37,886 bases of DNA. Source: JBBAAW01 sp041658075 (GTDB taxonomy: Bacteria; Patescibacteriota; WWE3; UBA101185; UBA10185). Below, piece after piece: positions 9,411-17,104 of the stretch. The stretch spans positions 1 to 37,886 of the forward strand of contig JBBAAW010000008.1 in NCBI GenBank assembly GCA_041658075.1, given 5' to 3'. How positions within the stretch are numbered: the first letter of the stretch is position 1; every line of letters begins with the position of its first letter. The notes under the pieces were generated by a model that worked only from the letters and a program-made list of their open reading frames with translations, did no database searches and had not been told where the DNA came from. The translations under genes were made by a program, and so were the position numbers.

Positions 9411-9782
9411 CTAATGGTGCGATGCCAAAGCTTCCGCCTTTGTTTTGTGTACGGTTCCGTTTTTGTGCTCAGCGGGGCTGTAAATGGTGTACAGCTTTAG
9501 TACGCTTTCGCCGGTATTTTTAACATTGTGATTTGCGCCCGCGGGGACAACTACGGCAAATCCATCTCTAACCTGATGTCTGTCACCTGCAATAACAACT
9601 TCTCCGGAGCCTTGTTCAAATCTAAAGAACTGATCGTGCTCGGCATGAACCTCCATACCAATTTCTTCTCCGGGCAGTAATGCCATCAACACCAGTTGGC
9701 TGTGTGGTGCGGTAAATAAAACCTGTCTAAAATAATTGTTGGCTAAAGTTAATTCTTCAATATTTGCGCAATATCCTGTCAT
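9411..9782 (-). CDS. Single-domain cupin protein
   Basis: A 123-aa cupin beta-barrel. Motif 1 is GMEVHAEHDQFFRFEQGSG and gives the His/His/Glu metal ligands; motif 2 is VVPAGANHNVKN with the final His. The pattern resembles small mannose-6-phosphate-isomerase-like cupins, which are widespread and mostly of unknown function; a metal-dependent small-molecule role is likely but no substrate can be named. A purine-rich GGGGG stretch lies 4 nt before the ATG. It is divergent from the isoaspartyl methyltransferase gene, with 55 bp between the starts, and has no clear tie to the copper genes. Confidence 0.85.
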   Translation of the reverse strand: MTGYCANIEELTLANNYFRQVLFTAPHSQLVLMALLPGEEIGMEVHAEHDQFFRFEQGSGEVVIAGDRHQVRDGFAVVVPAGANHNVKNTGESVLKLYTIYSPAEHKNGTVHKTKAEALASHH

Positions 9783-9837
9783 CTTGCCCCCTTCTGATTT
9801 CCCGTGAAATCAAATTTATTGGTAACATTATATCAGA

Positions 9838-10458
9838 ATGACAGGGGACCTAAAGAATCAAAAAAATTTGGTCGACTATTTGGTAACTGCACGAGTTTTG
9901 TATACTCCAATTATTATTGATGCGTTTAAGGCGGTTGACCGTAGGGATTTTGTACCACCTAAAGCCTTGGATTTTGTCTATTACGACGAGGCTTTGCGTA
10001 TTGGTTACGAGCAAACAATTTCCCAGCCCACCACGGTGGCAATAATGCTGGAATTATTGCAGCCGCAAAAAGGGCAACGGATTTTGGACATTGGTTCAGG
10101 TTCGGGCTGGACCACTGCGTTACTCAGTTTTATTGTGGGAGATACGGGGAGCGTTATAGGGTTGGAAATAATTCCACAGCTTGTGAAGTTCGGTCAAAAA
10201 AATCTGGCGAAATATAATTTTCTGCAGTCAAAAATTGTACAGGCAAGAAAGTCTTTGGGACTGCCCGGCAAGTTATTTGACAGAATTTTAATTTCTGCGT
10301 CGGCAAAACAAATTCCGGATGAATTGATCGATCAATTAAAGTTGGGAGGAAAAATGGTTACTCCGGTTGAGTATTCGTTGATGTTAGTGGAAAAGGATTT
10401 GGAGGGTAATGTTACGCAAAAAGAAATTCCTGGCTTTACATTCGTCGTGCTAAAATAG
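9838..10458 (+). CDS. pcm: Protein-L-isoaspartate O-methyltransferase
   Basis: A 206-aa SAM-dependent methyltransferase that marks damaged isoaspartyl residues for repair. It has the family block YYDEALRIGYEQTISQPTTV (about 64-83), where the substrate is bound, followed by the SAM motif I ILDIGSGSGWTT (about 83-94) and motif II VIGLEI. Length is close to normal. There is no ribosome site; CATTAT stands 6 nt before the ATG, suggesting a leaderless start. The next gene begins 7 nt after its stop, so the two are probably cotranscribed. Confidence 0.93.
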   Translation: MTGDLKNQKNLVDYLVTARVLYTPIIIDAFKAVDRRDFVPPKALDFVYYDEALRIGYEQTISQPTTVAIMLELLQPQKGQRILDIGSGSGWTTALLSFIVGDTGSVIGLEIIPQLVKFGQKNLAKYNFLQSKIVQARKSLGLPGKLFDRILISASAKQIPDELIDQLKLGGKMVTPVEYSLMLVEKDLEGNVTQKEIPGFTFVVLK

Positions 10459-10465
10459 CCCAGCT

Positions 10466-10804
10466 ATGACAAAAGAAACTATAAATTATAGCGACTTTGA
10501 AAAACTGGATATTCGCGTAGGTAGAGTAGTCGATGCGAAATCCCTGGAGTGGAGTGAGAAACTCTTGGAATTTGAAGTGGACTTTGGTACGGAACTTGGC
10601 AAAAAGACTATTTTCTCTGGAATCAAGAAATGGTACAACCCAGAATTCTTTAAAGAGCGACTTTATGTTTTTATTGTAAATCTGGCGGAAAAGAAAATGG
10701 GTATGGGTGTTAGCCAAGGCATGATGCTAACGGTTGACGATTCAGCGAAGCCGTTTCCCGTAGAAATTATTGACCCCGTGGTGGAGGGTTCAGTAGTAAG
10801 ATAA
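10466..10804 (+). CDS. Stand-alone tRNA-binding (EMAP/CsaA-like) OB-fold protein
   Basis: A 112-aa protein made of one tRNA_bind OB-fold: FEKLDIRVGRVVDAK at the start, FSGIKKWYNPE in the middle and GMGVSQGMMLTVDD near the end. The same domain forms the C-terminus of many methionyl-tRNA synthetases and also occurs alone as CsaA or Arc1p-like proteins. The MetRS gene 466 bp downstream lacks this domain, so this protein probably acts as its tRNA-binding partner in trans. That is an inference from the pair. A chaperone-like CsaA role is the alternative. Confidence 0.88.
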   Translation: MTKETINYSDFEKLDIRVGRVVDAKSLEWSEKLLEFEVDFGTELGKKTIFSGIKKWYNPEFFKERLYVFIVNLAEKKMGMGVSQGMMLTVDDSAKPFPVEIIDPVVEGSVVR

Positions 10805-10895
10805 GTATTGGTAAAACCAAAAAACTCTGGTTACGTAAAGAAATCATACGCTTGCTCTGATTTTCACCCATTTTATCAATTCTTACTATAGGTCA

Positions 10896-10924
10896 TTGAC
10901 AGGGGATGACAGTTGGTGTATAAA
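10896..10924 (+). promoter_or_regulatory. Strong sigma70-type promoter of the candidate ncRNA
   Basis: A perfect TTGACA (10896-10901), a 17-nt spacer and TATAAA (10919-10924). Transcription would start near 10931. No open reading frame with a ribosome site follows before the terminator-like hairpin at 11090. Confidence 0.75.
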
Positions 10925-10930
10925 CGCTGT

Positions 10931-11137
10931 TACCGGGAGGGGTTTCCTAGGGGTAGTGGTTCGTCCGAGTGATGTAGGTAGGGTGTGCGTTGCACATTTG
11001 TTTCTGATCACGTACATGTCCCACCAACCCACCATAGTCTTGTACCTACGGGTGCAGCACACCACGGTCGTGGAACACCTTCCTTGAGAGGGGCGATTAG
11101 TGTTTGTGCAAATTCTGCACCCCACTTTTCGCCCCGT
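10931..11137 (+). ncRNA. Candidate structured RNA of about 210 nt, family unknown (6S-like layout possible)
   Basis: This stretch is richer in G+C than its neighbours, has its own strong promoter and ends in a long hairpin. Pairings found by eye: a closing stem of about 11 pairs between 10935-10946 and 11072-11083 with one mismatch; a perfect 7-bp helix 10974-10980 with 11043-11049; GTGAT 10969-10973 with ATCAC 11007-11011; and a local hairpin 10983-10997. GGTGTGC (10982-10988) could instead pair with GCACACC further 3', giving a switch or pseudoknot. I do not see signatures of RNase P RNA, tmRNA or SRP RNA. A long closing stem around an open centre is the 6S RNA layout, but this is only a shape argument. 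It lies between a tRNA-binding protein gene and metG; a metG leader role is less likely given the terminator. Confidence 0.5.
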
Positions 11138-11150
11138 TTCCTTTTATTAT
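11090..11150 (+). terminator. Terminator-like hairpin ending the candidate ncRNA
   Basis: GGGGCGA (11090-11096) pairs with TCGCCCC (11129-11135). Inside, AGTG pairs with CACT and GTGCA with TGCAC around an AATTC loop. A T-rich run (TTTCCTTTTATTATT) follows, though it is interrupted by two C. Confidence 0.6.
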
Positions 11151-11270
11151 TAATCTTTCTCTCGTTATATCGAACGCGATCCGACTGCATCTTTAGTAAC
11201 ACCCTCTAAAATGGTAGAATTCGTCAATGAAAAATGAAGTTTTTCTAAAGAAAAAGAAGGTTTTTACATT

Positions 11271-12692
11271 ATGAAAGACAAAGTCTTTATTACAACTGCA
11301 ATAGATTACACCAATGATGTTATACACATAGGTCACGCTTACCAAAAAATACTGGCTGATTGTCTGGCCCGTTTCTATCGCGCAAGACTAGGAGATAGGA
11401 ATGTACTTTTCACCACCGGAACGGATGAATACGGAACTACTACGGAAAAGGCCGCAAAAGCGCGCGGTATGGATATGAAAGCGCATGTAGATGAGGTATC
11501 GGCAAAAGACATAGCACAGCTGAATAGCTTAAACATATCATACGACCGATTTATTAGAACCACTGACTTGGATCACGAGAAAACTGCGTCGGACTTTTTT
11601 GTGAAGGCTTATCAAAACGGCGATGTCTACCAGGAAAAGTACCAAGGTCTGTATTGTGAGGGTTGCGAGGCTTATAAAACTTTAAGTGAGCTTAACGAAG
11701 ACGGTCAATGTCCAAGCCATAAAACCCGCCAGATTCAAAAATTGGAAGAAGAAAACTACTTTTTTAGATGGTCAAAATACACTAATTTTCTAAAAGGACT
11801 TATTTCTACAGACACCCTTAGAGTAACTCCGGAAGGAAAGAAAAAGGAAATGTTGGGGTTTATTGAGCAGGGCATTTTAGATATTCCAATAACCCGCCCT
11901 AAATACAAGGTAAGTTGGGGCATAGAATGCCCTATAGACTCTGAGCAGGTTATCTATGTGTGGTTTGACGCTCTTATAAACTATTACACCGAAGGTTTAC
12001 CTAAAGGCTTTTGGAACGAAGAGACGAAAATTATACATATATTGGGAAAGGATAATGCCAGATGGCACGTACTCCTGTGGCCAGCCATGTTAAAAAGTGT
12101 GGGTATTGCTAAACTGCCGGATCAAGTTTTAGTACATTCCTTTTTATCGTTGGAAGGAGAAAAAATTAGTAAATCACGGGGGAATGTAATTTTGCCTTCT
12201 GATTTGGTGTCAAAATACGGAGTCGATCCAGTGAGATACTACATGTTAAGACACGGTCCTTTAATTGACGATGCCGACATATCTATTAAAGCTCTTGAGG
12301 AAATTTATAATGCGGACTTGGCTAACGGACTTGGAAATCTGGTGGCTCGGGTGGCAAAATTGTGCGACAAGTGGAAGCTATCGATTAGTGAGTCTGAGGA
12401 TGTTAATTGGAACGACGAATGGGCAAAACCCGTGGAGGAATTTAGAGTCGACCTAGTTTTGCAAAATATCTGGGAACAAATTAAGAGTGTGGATAAACAC
12501 ATCAATGAAAACGAGCCATGGAGAATTACGGAAGAGAAAAAAACACGCGATGTTTTAACTTGGGAGGCGGGGCAGATTTTAGAAATCGGGAAAAAACTTG
12601 CGCCATTTATGCCATCGACCAGTCAAAAAATTGTGGACCAGTTCTTAGCTAAGCCTATTAAAAGTCAAACGCCACTTTTTCCCCGCTTATGA
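11271..12692 (+). CDS. metG: Methionyl-tRNA synthetase, short form
   Basis: A 473-aa class I synthetase that charges tRNA-Met. The ATP site has the exact HIGH sequence (19-22) and KISKS (298-302). A zinc knuckle has C129, C132, C147 and H150, i.e. three Cys and one His. The anticodon-binding helical domain fills about 350-470. There is no C-terminal tRNA-binding OB domain; that domain is encoded separately at 10466. The ATG is preceded by a weak AGAAGG about 10 nt upstream, and a TGG-TAGAAT extended -10 box (11212-11220) lies about 50 nt before the start. The stop overlaps the start of tatD (ATGA), the first link of a four-gene row. Confidence 0.96.
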   Translation: MKDKVFITTAIDYTNDVIHIGHAYQKILADCLARFYRARLGDRNVLFTTGTDEYGTTTEKAAKARGMDMKAHVDEVSAKDIAQLNSLNISYDRFIRTTDLDHEKTASDFFVKAYQNGDVYQEKYQGLYCEGCEAYKTLSELNEDGQCPSHKTRQIQKLEEENYFFRWSKYTNFLKGLISTDTLRVTPEGKKKEMLGFIEQGILDIPITRPKYKVSWGIECPIDSEQVIYVWFDALINYYTEGLPKGFWNEETKIIHILGKDNARWHVLLWPAMLKSVGIAKLPDQVLVHSFLSLEGEKISKSRGNVILPSDLVSKYGVDPVRYYMLRHGPLIDDADISIKALEEIYNADLANGLGNLVARVAKLCDKWKLSISESEDVNWNDEWAKPVEEFRVDLVLQNIWEQIKSVDKHINENEPWRITEEKKTRDVLTWEAGQILEIGKKLAPFMPSTSQKIVDQFLAKPIKSQTPLFPRL

Positions 12693-13492
12693 ATTTTATA
12701 GACTCTCATTGTCATCTGCCTAATTTGTGCCATAAGGATGCGTTGGAGAAGATATTGAACGACGCTAGGGACTGGGGTGTAGACAGGTTTATAAATATAG
12801 GCACGTCCGTTAAAGAAAATGCAGAAGCTATTGAGGTGGCAGAGAAATACGAATCTGTTTACGCAACCGTGGCAATTTATCCCCATGAGCATGGAGGTGA
12901 AGATGTTGCGGGGCTAATTGGTCAACTGGAGGAGCAGGCAAAATCATCGGAAAAAGTTGTTGCCATAGGGGAATGTGGGATTGATGTGTCGGACTGGAAG
13001 AATCAGCGAGTGTTGGAGGAGCAAATTAAACTTTTTGAATTGCAAGTAAAATTGTCGCAAAAATTAAACCTGCCTTTAATAATTCACAACAGAAACGGGG
13101 ACGATGCGGTACTCAACGTTTTGTCATGCCATGACGGAGTGCGTGGCGTGGTGCATTGCTTTGATTCCACCTGGGAAGTCGCACAGAAAATTTTGAATCT
13201 AGGTTTTTATATTTCTTTTTCCGGTTTTATCACATATAAGTTAAGGGAAGCCTTGCTAGAAGTCGTAAAAAATGTGCCTTTGGATAAATATTTAATAGAA
13301 ACAGACTCGCCGTATCTTTTACCGGAACCTGCCAAAACGGAGGCGTGGGAGGCAGGGAATAGAAGGAAAAATGAACCCAAGTATGTTAGAATGGTGGGAC
13401 AAAAAGTGGCGGAGGTAAGGGAAATAAGTCTAGAGGAAGTTGCTTTGCAAACCCGTGCCAATACCTGTCGGCTTTTTGGTCTAGAATCCTAA
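12689..13492 (+). CDS. TatD-family metal-dependent hydrolase/DNase
   Basis: A 267-aa TIM-barrel hydrolase. Metal ligands are visible at the N-terminal DSHCHL (H7, H9), the IGECGID glutamate, the LIIHNRN and VVHCFDS histidines, and the LIETDSPYL aspartate. Family members act as 3'-5' exonucleases or other phosphoesterases. The length is normal. metG-tatD adjacency is a common bacterial arrangement and the genes overlap by 4 nt, so they are cotranscribed. Confidence 0.95.
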   Translation: MNFIDSHCHLPNLCHKDALEKILNDARDWGVDRFINIGTSVKENAEAIEVAEKYESVYATVAIYPHEHGGEDVAGLIGQLEEQAKSSEKVVAIGECGIDVSDWKNQRVLEEQIKLFELQVKLSQKLNLPLIIHNRNGDDAVLNVLSCHDGVRGVVHCFDSTWEVAQKILNLGFYISFSGFITYKLREALLEVVKNVPLDKYLIETDSPYLLPEPAKTEAWEAGNRRKNEPKYVRMVGQKVAEVREISLEEVALQTRANTCRLFGLES

Positions 13493-13494
13493 AT

Positions 13495-15069
13495 ATGCAA
13501 AATATTTCTATGCAAGATAATCCAAAAAACACCAGAAACGACGCGATTTTGCAACGCGTACTAGAAATTATTCCAGGAGTTCTAACATGGGGACTTATTC
13601 TTTCCCCAATCTGGCTTGGAATTTTACACCCGGAGCTGGTAATTTACATTCTTACTTTTCTTTCGGTCTACTGGGCTTATTTAGCAGTTAAGCACTTTAG
13701 AGGACTTTATATTGGATATAAAAAGCATAAGGCGGAGCTAGCGGTTGATTGGTGGGGCGAATGTTTAAAACTTTCTAGTGAATGGGAAAAACTCCCCGAT
13801 CCCGAGACCCGTCCCAAAGACTTAAGCTCCGTTGTGCATTTTCTCTTAATTCCCACCTATAACGAGCCAGCGGATGTTATTAAGAATTCTATTGACAGTA
13901 TTTTTGCCCAAACCCTACCTCACAAGCAAATTTTATTGGTGTGTGCGGTGGAGGAGAAGTATTCGCAAAGAGTTCTAACCGACATTGATACCGCCCTCGG
14001 AGATCACAAAAAAGACCTGTACGGGTTTTACTCCTTTGTTCACCCGGCGGGAATTCCCGGTGAGGCTAAAGGAGCTGGAGGGGCAAATAGGGCGTGGGGT
14101 GCTAAACATGTAGTGGATGAGTTAGTTAAACAGGGCGCGGATATTAAAAATTATATTTTTAGCACCATTGATGGAGATCATGTTATGCATCCGCAGTACC
14201 TTGCCCGACTTACGCACCTTTATCTTTCCACTAACAAAAGAAACAACCATTTTTATTCTACGGCAGTTCACTTGTTTAGCAACAATTATTGGAGAGTTCC
14301 AACCGTTATGAGGATAGAAGCATCCTCTGTTACTTTAGCCGCGCTTTCTAATTGGATTTCGGGAATTCCTCAAACCAGAGAAACCTTTTCTGCCTACTCA
14401 TCGGCGCTTCAAACTTTAATTGACGCGGATTATTGGGATGTGGCTTTGGGTATAGACGACACGGTTTTCTACTGGCGGGCCTTCTTTGTAAGAGACGGTG
14501 ATTTTACCGGAGTTTGTCACTACATCCCATATTCGGCCGACGCGGTTGAAGGAACCGGCTACTTTAATTCCTATAAGAGCTTATACAAACAATTATTGCG
14601 CTGGGGTTGGGGAGTGATAGTATTTCCCCTATCGGTAAGAGGTTTTGTTAAGCATAAAAAAATCCCTTTTGGCAAAAAACTCCTGTGGATTTATACCCAG
14701 CTTAGAAATAAAACGCTTTTAGTTAGCATTGTCTTTTTGGTGACTTTTGGTTTCTACATTCTTACCGCCACAAATAAATATGTTAAGCAGTCAAACTTTG
14801 CCTACAGCCTGCCATATTCTATCAGCATCATGCTTTCCTCCATTCTGGTCTTAATTATTCCTATTACCATTTTAAAAATTAAAATCGTGGGCGGTATCCC
14901 AAAATCACTGCCTTGGTGGCGAAAAGTCATGTTTTTAATGGAAGGTCCTTTAATAGTCATTAACCTTTTGACTTTTTCATTCTTTCCTTTTTTGGAAGCG
15001 CAAACTAGGATGTTGTTAGGTAAAAAGATGAAGGATTTGTATTTTACGCCCAAGATGGCAAGAAAATAG
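13495..15069 (+). CDS. Membrane-anchored family 2 glycosyltransferase
   Basis: A 524-aa processive-type glycosyltransferase. Two N-terminal helices (about 25-65) are followed by a cytoplasmic GT2 domain with LIPTYNEP (118-125), the nucleotide-sugar DGD motif (226-228), an acidic pair D321-D322 as likely catalytic residues, and QLLRW (366-370), a form of the QxxRW motif. Several C-terminal helices follow (about 405-500). This is the layout of cellulose- or hyaluronan-synthase-like enzymes. The sugar and product are unknown. It starts 2 nt after tatD and ends 1 nt before a phosphoglycosyltransferase gene, so it likely acts in the same surface-polysaccharide pathway. Confidence 0.88.
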   Translation: MQNISMQDNPKNTRNDAILQRVLEIIPGVLTWGLILSPIWLGILHPELVIYILTFLSVYWAYLAVKHFRGLYIGYKKHKAELAVDWWGECLKLSSEWEKLPDPETRPKDLSSVVHFLLIPTYNEPADVIKNSIDSIFAQTLPHKQILLVCAVEEKYSQRVLTDIDTALGDHKKDLYGFYSFVHPAGIPGEAKGAGGANRAWGAKHVVDELVKQGADIKNYIFSTIDGDHVMHPQYLARLTHLYLSTNKRNNHFYSTAVHLFSNNYWRVPTVMRIEASSVTLAALSNWISGIPQTRETFSAYSSALQTLIDADYWDVALGIDDTVFYWRAFFVRDGDFTGVCHYIPYSADAVEGTGYFNSYKSLYKQLLRWGWGVIVFPLSVRGFVKHKKIPFGKKLLWIYTQLRNKTLLVSIVFLVTFGFYILTATNKYVKQSNFAYSLPYSISIMLSSILVLIIPITILKIKIVGGIPKSLPWWRKVMFLMEGPLIVINLLTFSFFPFLEAQTRMLLGKKMKDLYFTPKMARK

Positions 15070-15070
15070 T

Positions 15071-16681
15071 ATGAACTTTAAGGTTCAAAATATGAAGCTT
15101 CCGTTTGACTTAAGGTCTAAAAAGAGCGTGGAGAGGATCGAGGCTGTTACGCGAGCGTTGGAAAAGTATTTTAACCGTGGACTTAAAGATAGGGATTTAC
15201 ATCTACGGATTTTTGCAGTTTTACCGCTTCTACTCTGCATTGCGTTAACTTTTTACGCCTTTGGCAATCTTAATTTGCAGATTCCACTTTGGTATACCAA
15301 ATCTTGGGGGAATCAAATTCTTACGGCAAAAATTAACATCTTCATAATTCCTATTATTGCCACTTTTTTTACCGGGTTGGCCTTTGTTTTAGCTTTTTTC
15401 TGTAAGAAATTTTACTTTACTTATCTGTCGCAAATTCTTTTATATGGCGCCATTATTTTTAATACCGGGTTTTTAATAAGTGTGGCTAGAATTGTCTATA
15501 TCTCGTCCCAAACGCCACTTGTAATATTAAAGATTTCTCAACAAGTTCAAAATCTTTTGTTTCTGCTCACCATGGGATTTTTCTTGTCGTACCTAGTTAT
15601 TCCCAAATTTATCGCTTGGGCGTTTAAAAAGAATTTGGTAACGGATCCCTCAGTTCATAAGCACCCGGGTATGATATTAGTAAAACCTTCCGCGCGGGGT
15701 GGTGGGTTTGTTTTTTCTATGCTTTTAGCATTGGCGTCCCTCGTATTTCTAGAAAGAACCGGCACTACAATAGGAATTGCGGTTTCTGTATTTTTATGCG
15801 GACTTATAGGTTTTTTGGATGACTTTCAAAACACTCATCCGGCTTCAAAGCTGCACTTCATAGAAAACCCCCTTGTACGACTTTTAATCTTCTTACCCGT
15901 ACCCGTAATTGTTATGATGACTTTTGGAATAGTTTCAGGCTATATTAACAACCCTTTTGACGGATACATTCTCCTTACCAACTTTTCCTTTAATATTGCG
16001 GGTCAGCTCATAGCTCCCCTTCCTTATCTTTTTACTTTAATCTGGACTTTAGCAATCATGAATATGATTTCTTGGTCTAACGGTGTGGATGGCCAGTTTG
16101 GGGGAGTAGCGGGAATTTCCATTTTAATTATTGGAATTTTAGCTTTACGACTTGTGGACGCAGAGCCCCATCAGCTTAATGTTGCTAAGCTGGCCTTCTT
16201 GGGCGCGGGCATTTCTTTTGGTTTCATTCCACGAACATGGCATCCCAGTAAAATTATGTGGGGTTTTGGCGCAGTTTCTGTGGGACTTTTACTTTCATCT
16301 CTCTCTATTGTGTCAAGAGCTAAGGTGGCAACCGCTGTTATGATTATTATGCTTCCATTTCTGGATGGGGTCATCACGTTTTTTAGGCGACTCTTACAAA
16401 AGAAAAATCCGTTAAAAGGCGACAGAGGTCACTTACACCACCTTTTGTTGGAGCGAGGATGGAGTCCCCAAAAAGTCGCTATATTTTATTGGGTAGCTAC
16501 AGCCTTTTTTGGAGTTATTGGACTTTTGTCCGTTGACAAGTCTTCGGCGCTAGTTGCTTTAATTTTGGGGGGAGTTGTGGTAGCAGTTATTGTCGTCTTG
16601 AATATTAATAAATCTAGAAAGAGCGGTGAGACAGGATCTATATCAGAAGAAGACACAGAGCCACAACAACCACTTGTGTAA
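15071..16681 (+). CDS. WecA/TagO/MraY-family undecaprenyl-phosphate sugar-1-phosphate transferase
   Basis: A 536-aa polytopic enzyme that would place a sugar-1-phosphate (probably GlcNAc-1-P) onto a lipid carrier and start glycan assembly. Signature sites: GFLDDFQN (DD 250-251), MNMISWSNGVDGQ (331-341), FLDG (D432) and the His box DRGHLHH (451-457) followed by LLLERGW. These fit the WecA/TagO branch rather than MraY. The first 170 residues hold about four extra helices before the core, so it is longer than typical WecA (about 360 aa). It is the last gene of the metG row and overlaps the convergent gene at 16638. Confidence 0.9.
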   Translation: MNFKVQNMKLPFDLRSKKSVERIEAVTRALEKYFNRGLKDRDLHLRIFAVLPLLLCIALTFYAFGNLNLQIPLWYTKSWGNQILTAKINIFIIPIIATFFTGLAFVLAFFCKKFYFTYLSQILLYGAIIFNTGFLISVARIVYISSQTPLVILKISQQVQNLLFLLTMGFFLSYLVIPKFIAWAFKKNLVTDPSVHKHPGMILVKPSARGGGFVFSMLLALASLVFLERTGTTIGIAVSVFLCGLIGFLDDFQNTHPASKLHFIENPLVRLLIFLPVPVIVMMTFGIVSGYINNPFDGYILLTNFSFNIAGQLIAPLPYLFTLIWTLAIMNMISWSNGVDGQFGGVAGISILIIGILALRLVDAEPHQLNVAKLAFLGAGISFGFIPRTWHPSKIMWGFGAVSVGLLLSSLSIVSRAKVATAVMIIMLPFLDGVITFFRRLLQKKNPLKGDRGHLHHLLLERGWSPQKVAIFYWVATAFFGVIGLLSVDKSSALVALILGGVVVAVIVVLNINKSRKSGETGSISEEDTEPQQPLV

Positions 16682-17096
16682 GAATTCCCCAAGGGAGCGG
16701 GGCTTGAGTCTGTATTCTTCTTTGAATCTCGGTTAGTTTTTCAATAAACTTATATTTTGTGTTAGTAAAAATGTGAGGAGCTTCTAGGGCATCAGGTAAA
16801 ACGGAAGCTATTCCGCAAAGAAAAGTTCTTATGGCTAAAGAAGGGTCGTTTTTTACCCATAAAGCATAAAGAGTAAAAGTTAAACCTACGGCAATTCCCA
16901 GCCCAAAATCTGCCATAACGGCAACGGGGCGCCAGCCTTTAAGTCGCTCTTCTTTGGATGTATTTGAATAAAAATCCCAGTGTGGGAATTTGTCGCCTAA
17001 AAAGTGCATTATGAGCGACAATGGAACTGCTATTAAAGGATTTGGTACGGCTTTTGCTATAGCCATGCCTACAAAGACGTGCGGCGTGAGAAGCAT
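16638..17096 (-). CDS. Small membrane protein, YdjM-like metal-dependent hydrolase family
   Basis: A 152-aa protein with MLLTPHVFVGMAIAKA at the start, LIMHFLGDKFPHWDF near residue 30-45, and hydrophobic helices later. The spaced His/Asp residues (H6, H31, D35, H39, D41) resemble the membrane-bound metal-dependent hydrolase group; no activity is proven. The 3' end overlaps the convergent glycan gene by 44 nt. TATAAT with an upstream TGG (17104-17109) lies 7 nt before the ATG, inside the stop region of the Fic-ART gene, again a leaderless arrangement. Confidence 0.7.
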   Translation of the reverse strand: MLLTPHVFVGMAIAKAVPNPLIAVPLSLIMHFLGDKFPHWDFYSNTSKEERLKGWRPVAVMADFGLGIAVGLTFTLYALWVKNDPSLAIRTFLCGIASVLPDALEAPHIFTNTKYKFIEKLTEIQRRIQTQAPLPWGILTQVVVVALCLLLI

Positions 17097-17104
17097 GGGT
17101 TAAA

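Noticed and set aside
10931..11137. T-box or other metG leader riboswitch
   Set aside because: No T-box sequence is seen, and the terminator-like hairpin ends well before metG, which has its own -10 box at 11215-11220.
10886..11209. Several overlapping frames of 63-79 codons on both strands upstream of metG
   Set aside because: They have no ribosome sites and unnatural Cys/Thr/Arg-rich content, and they lie over the foldable segment between a promoter and a terminator; an RNA explains the region better.
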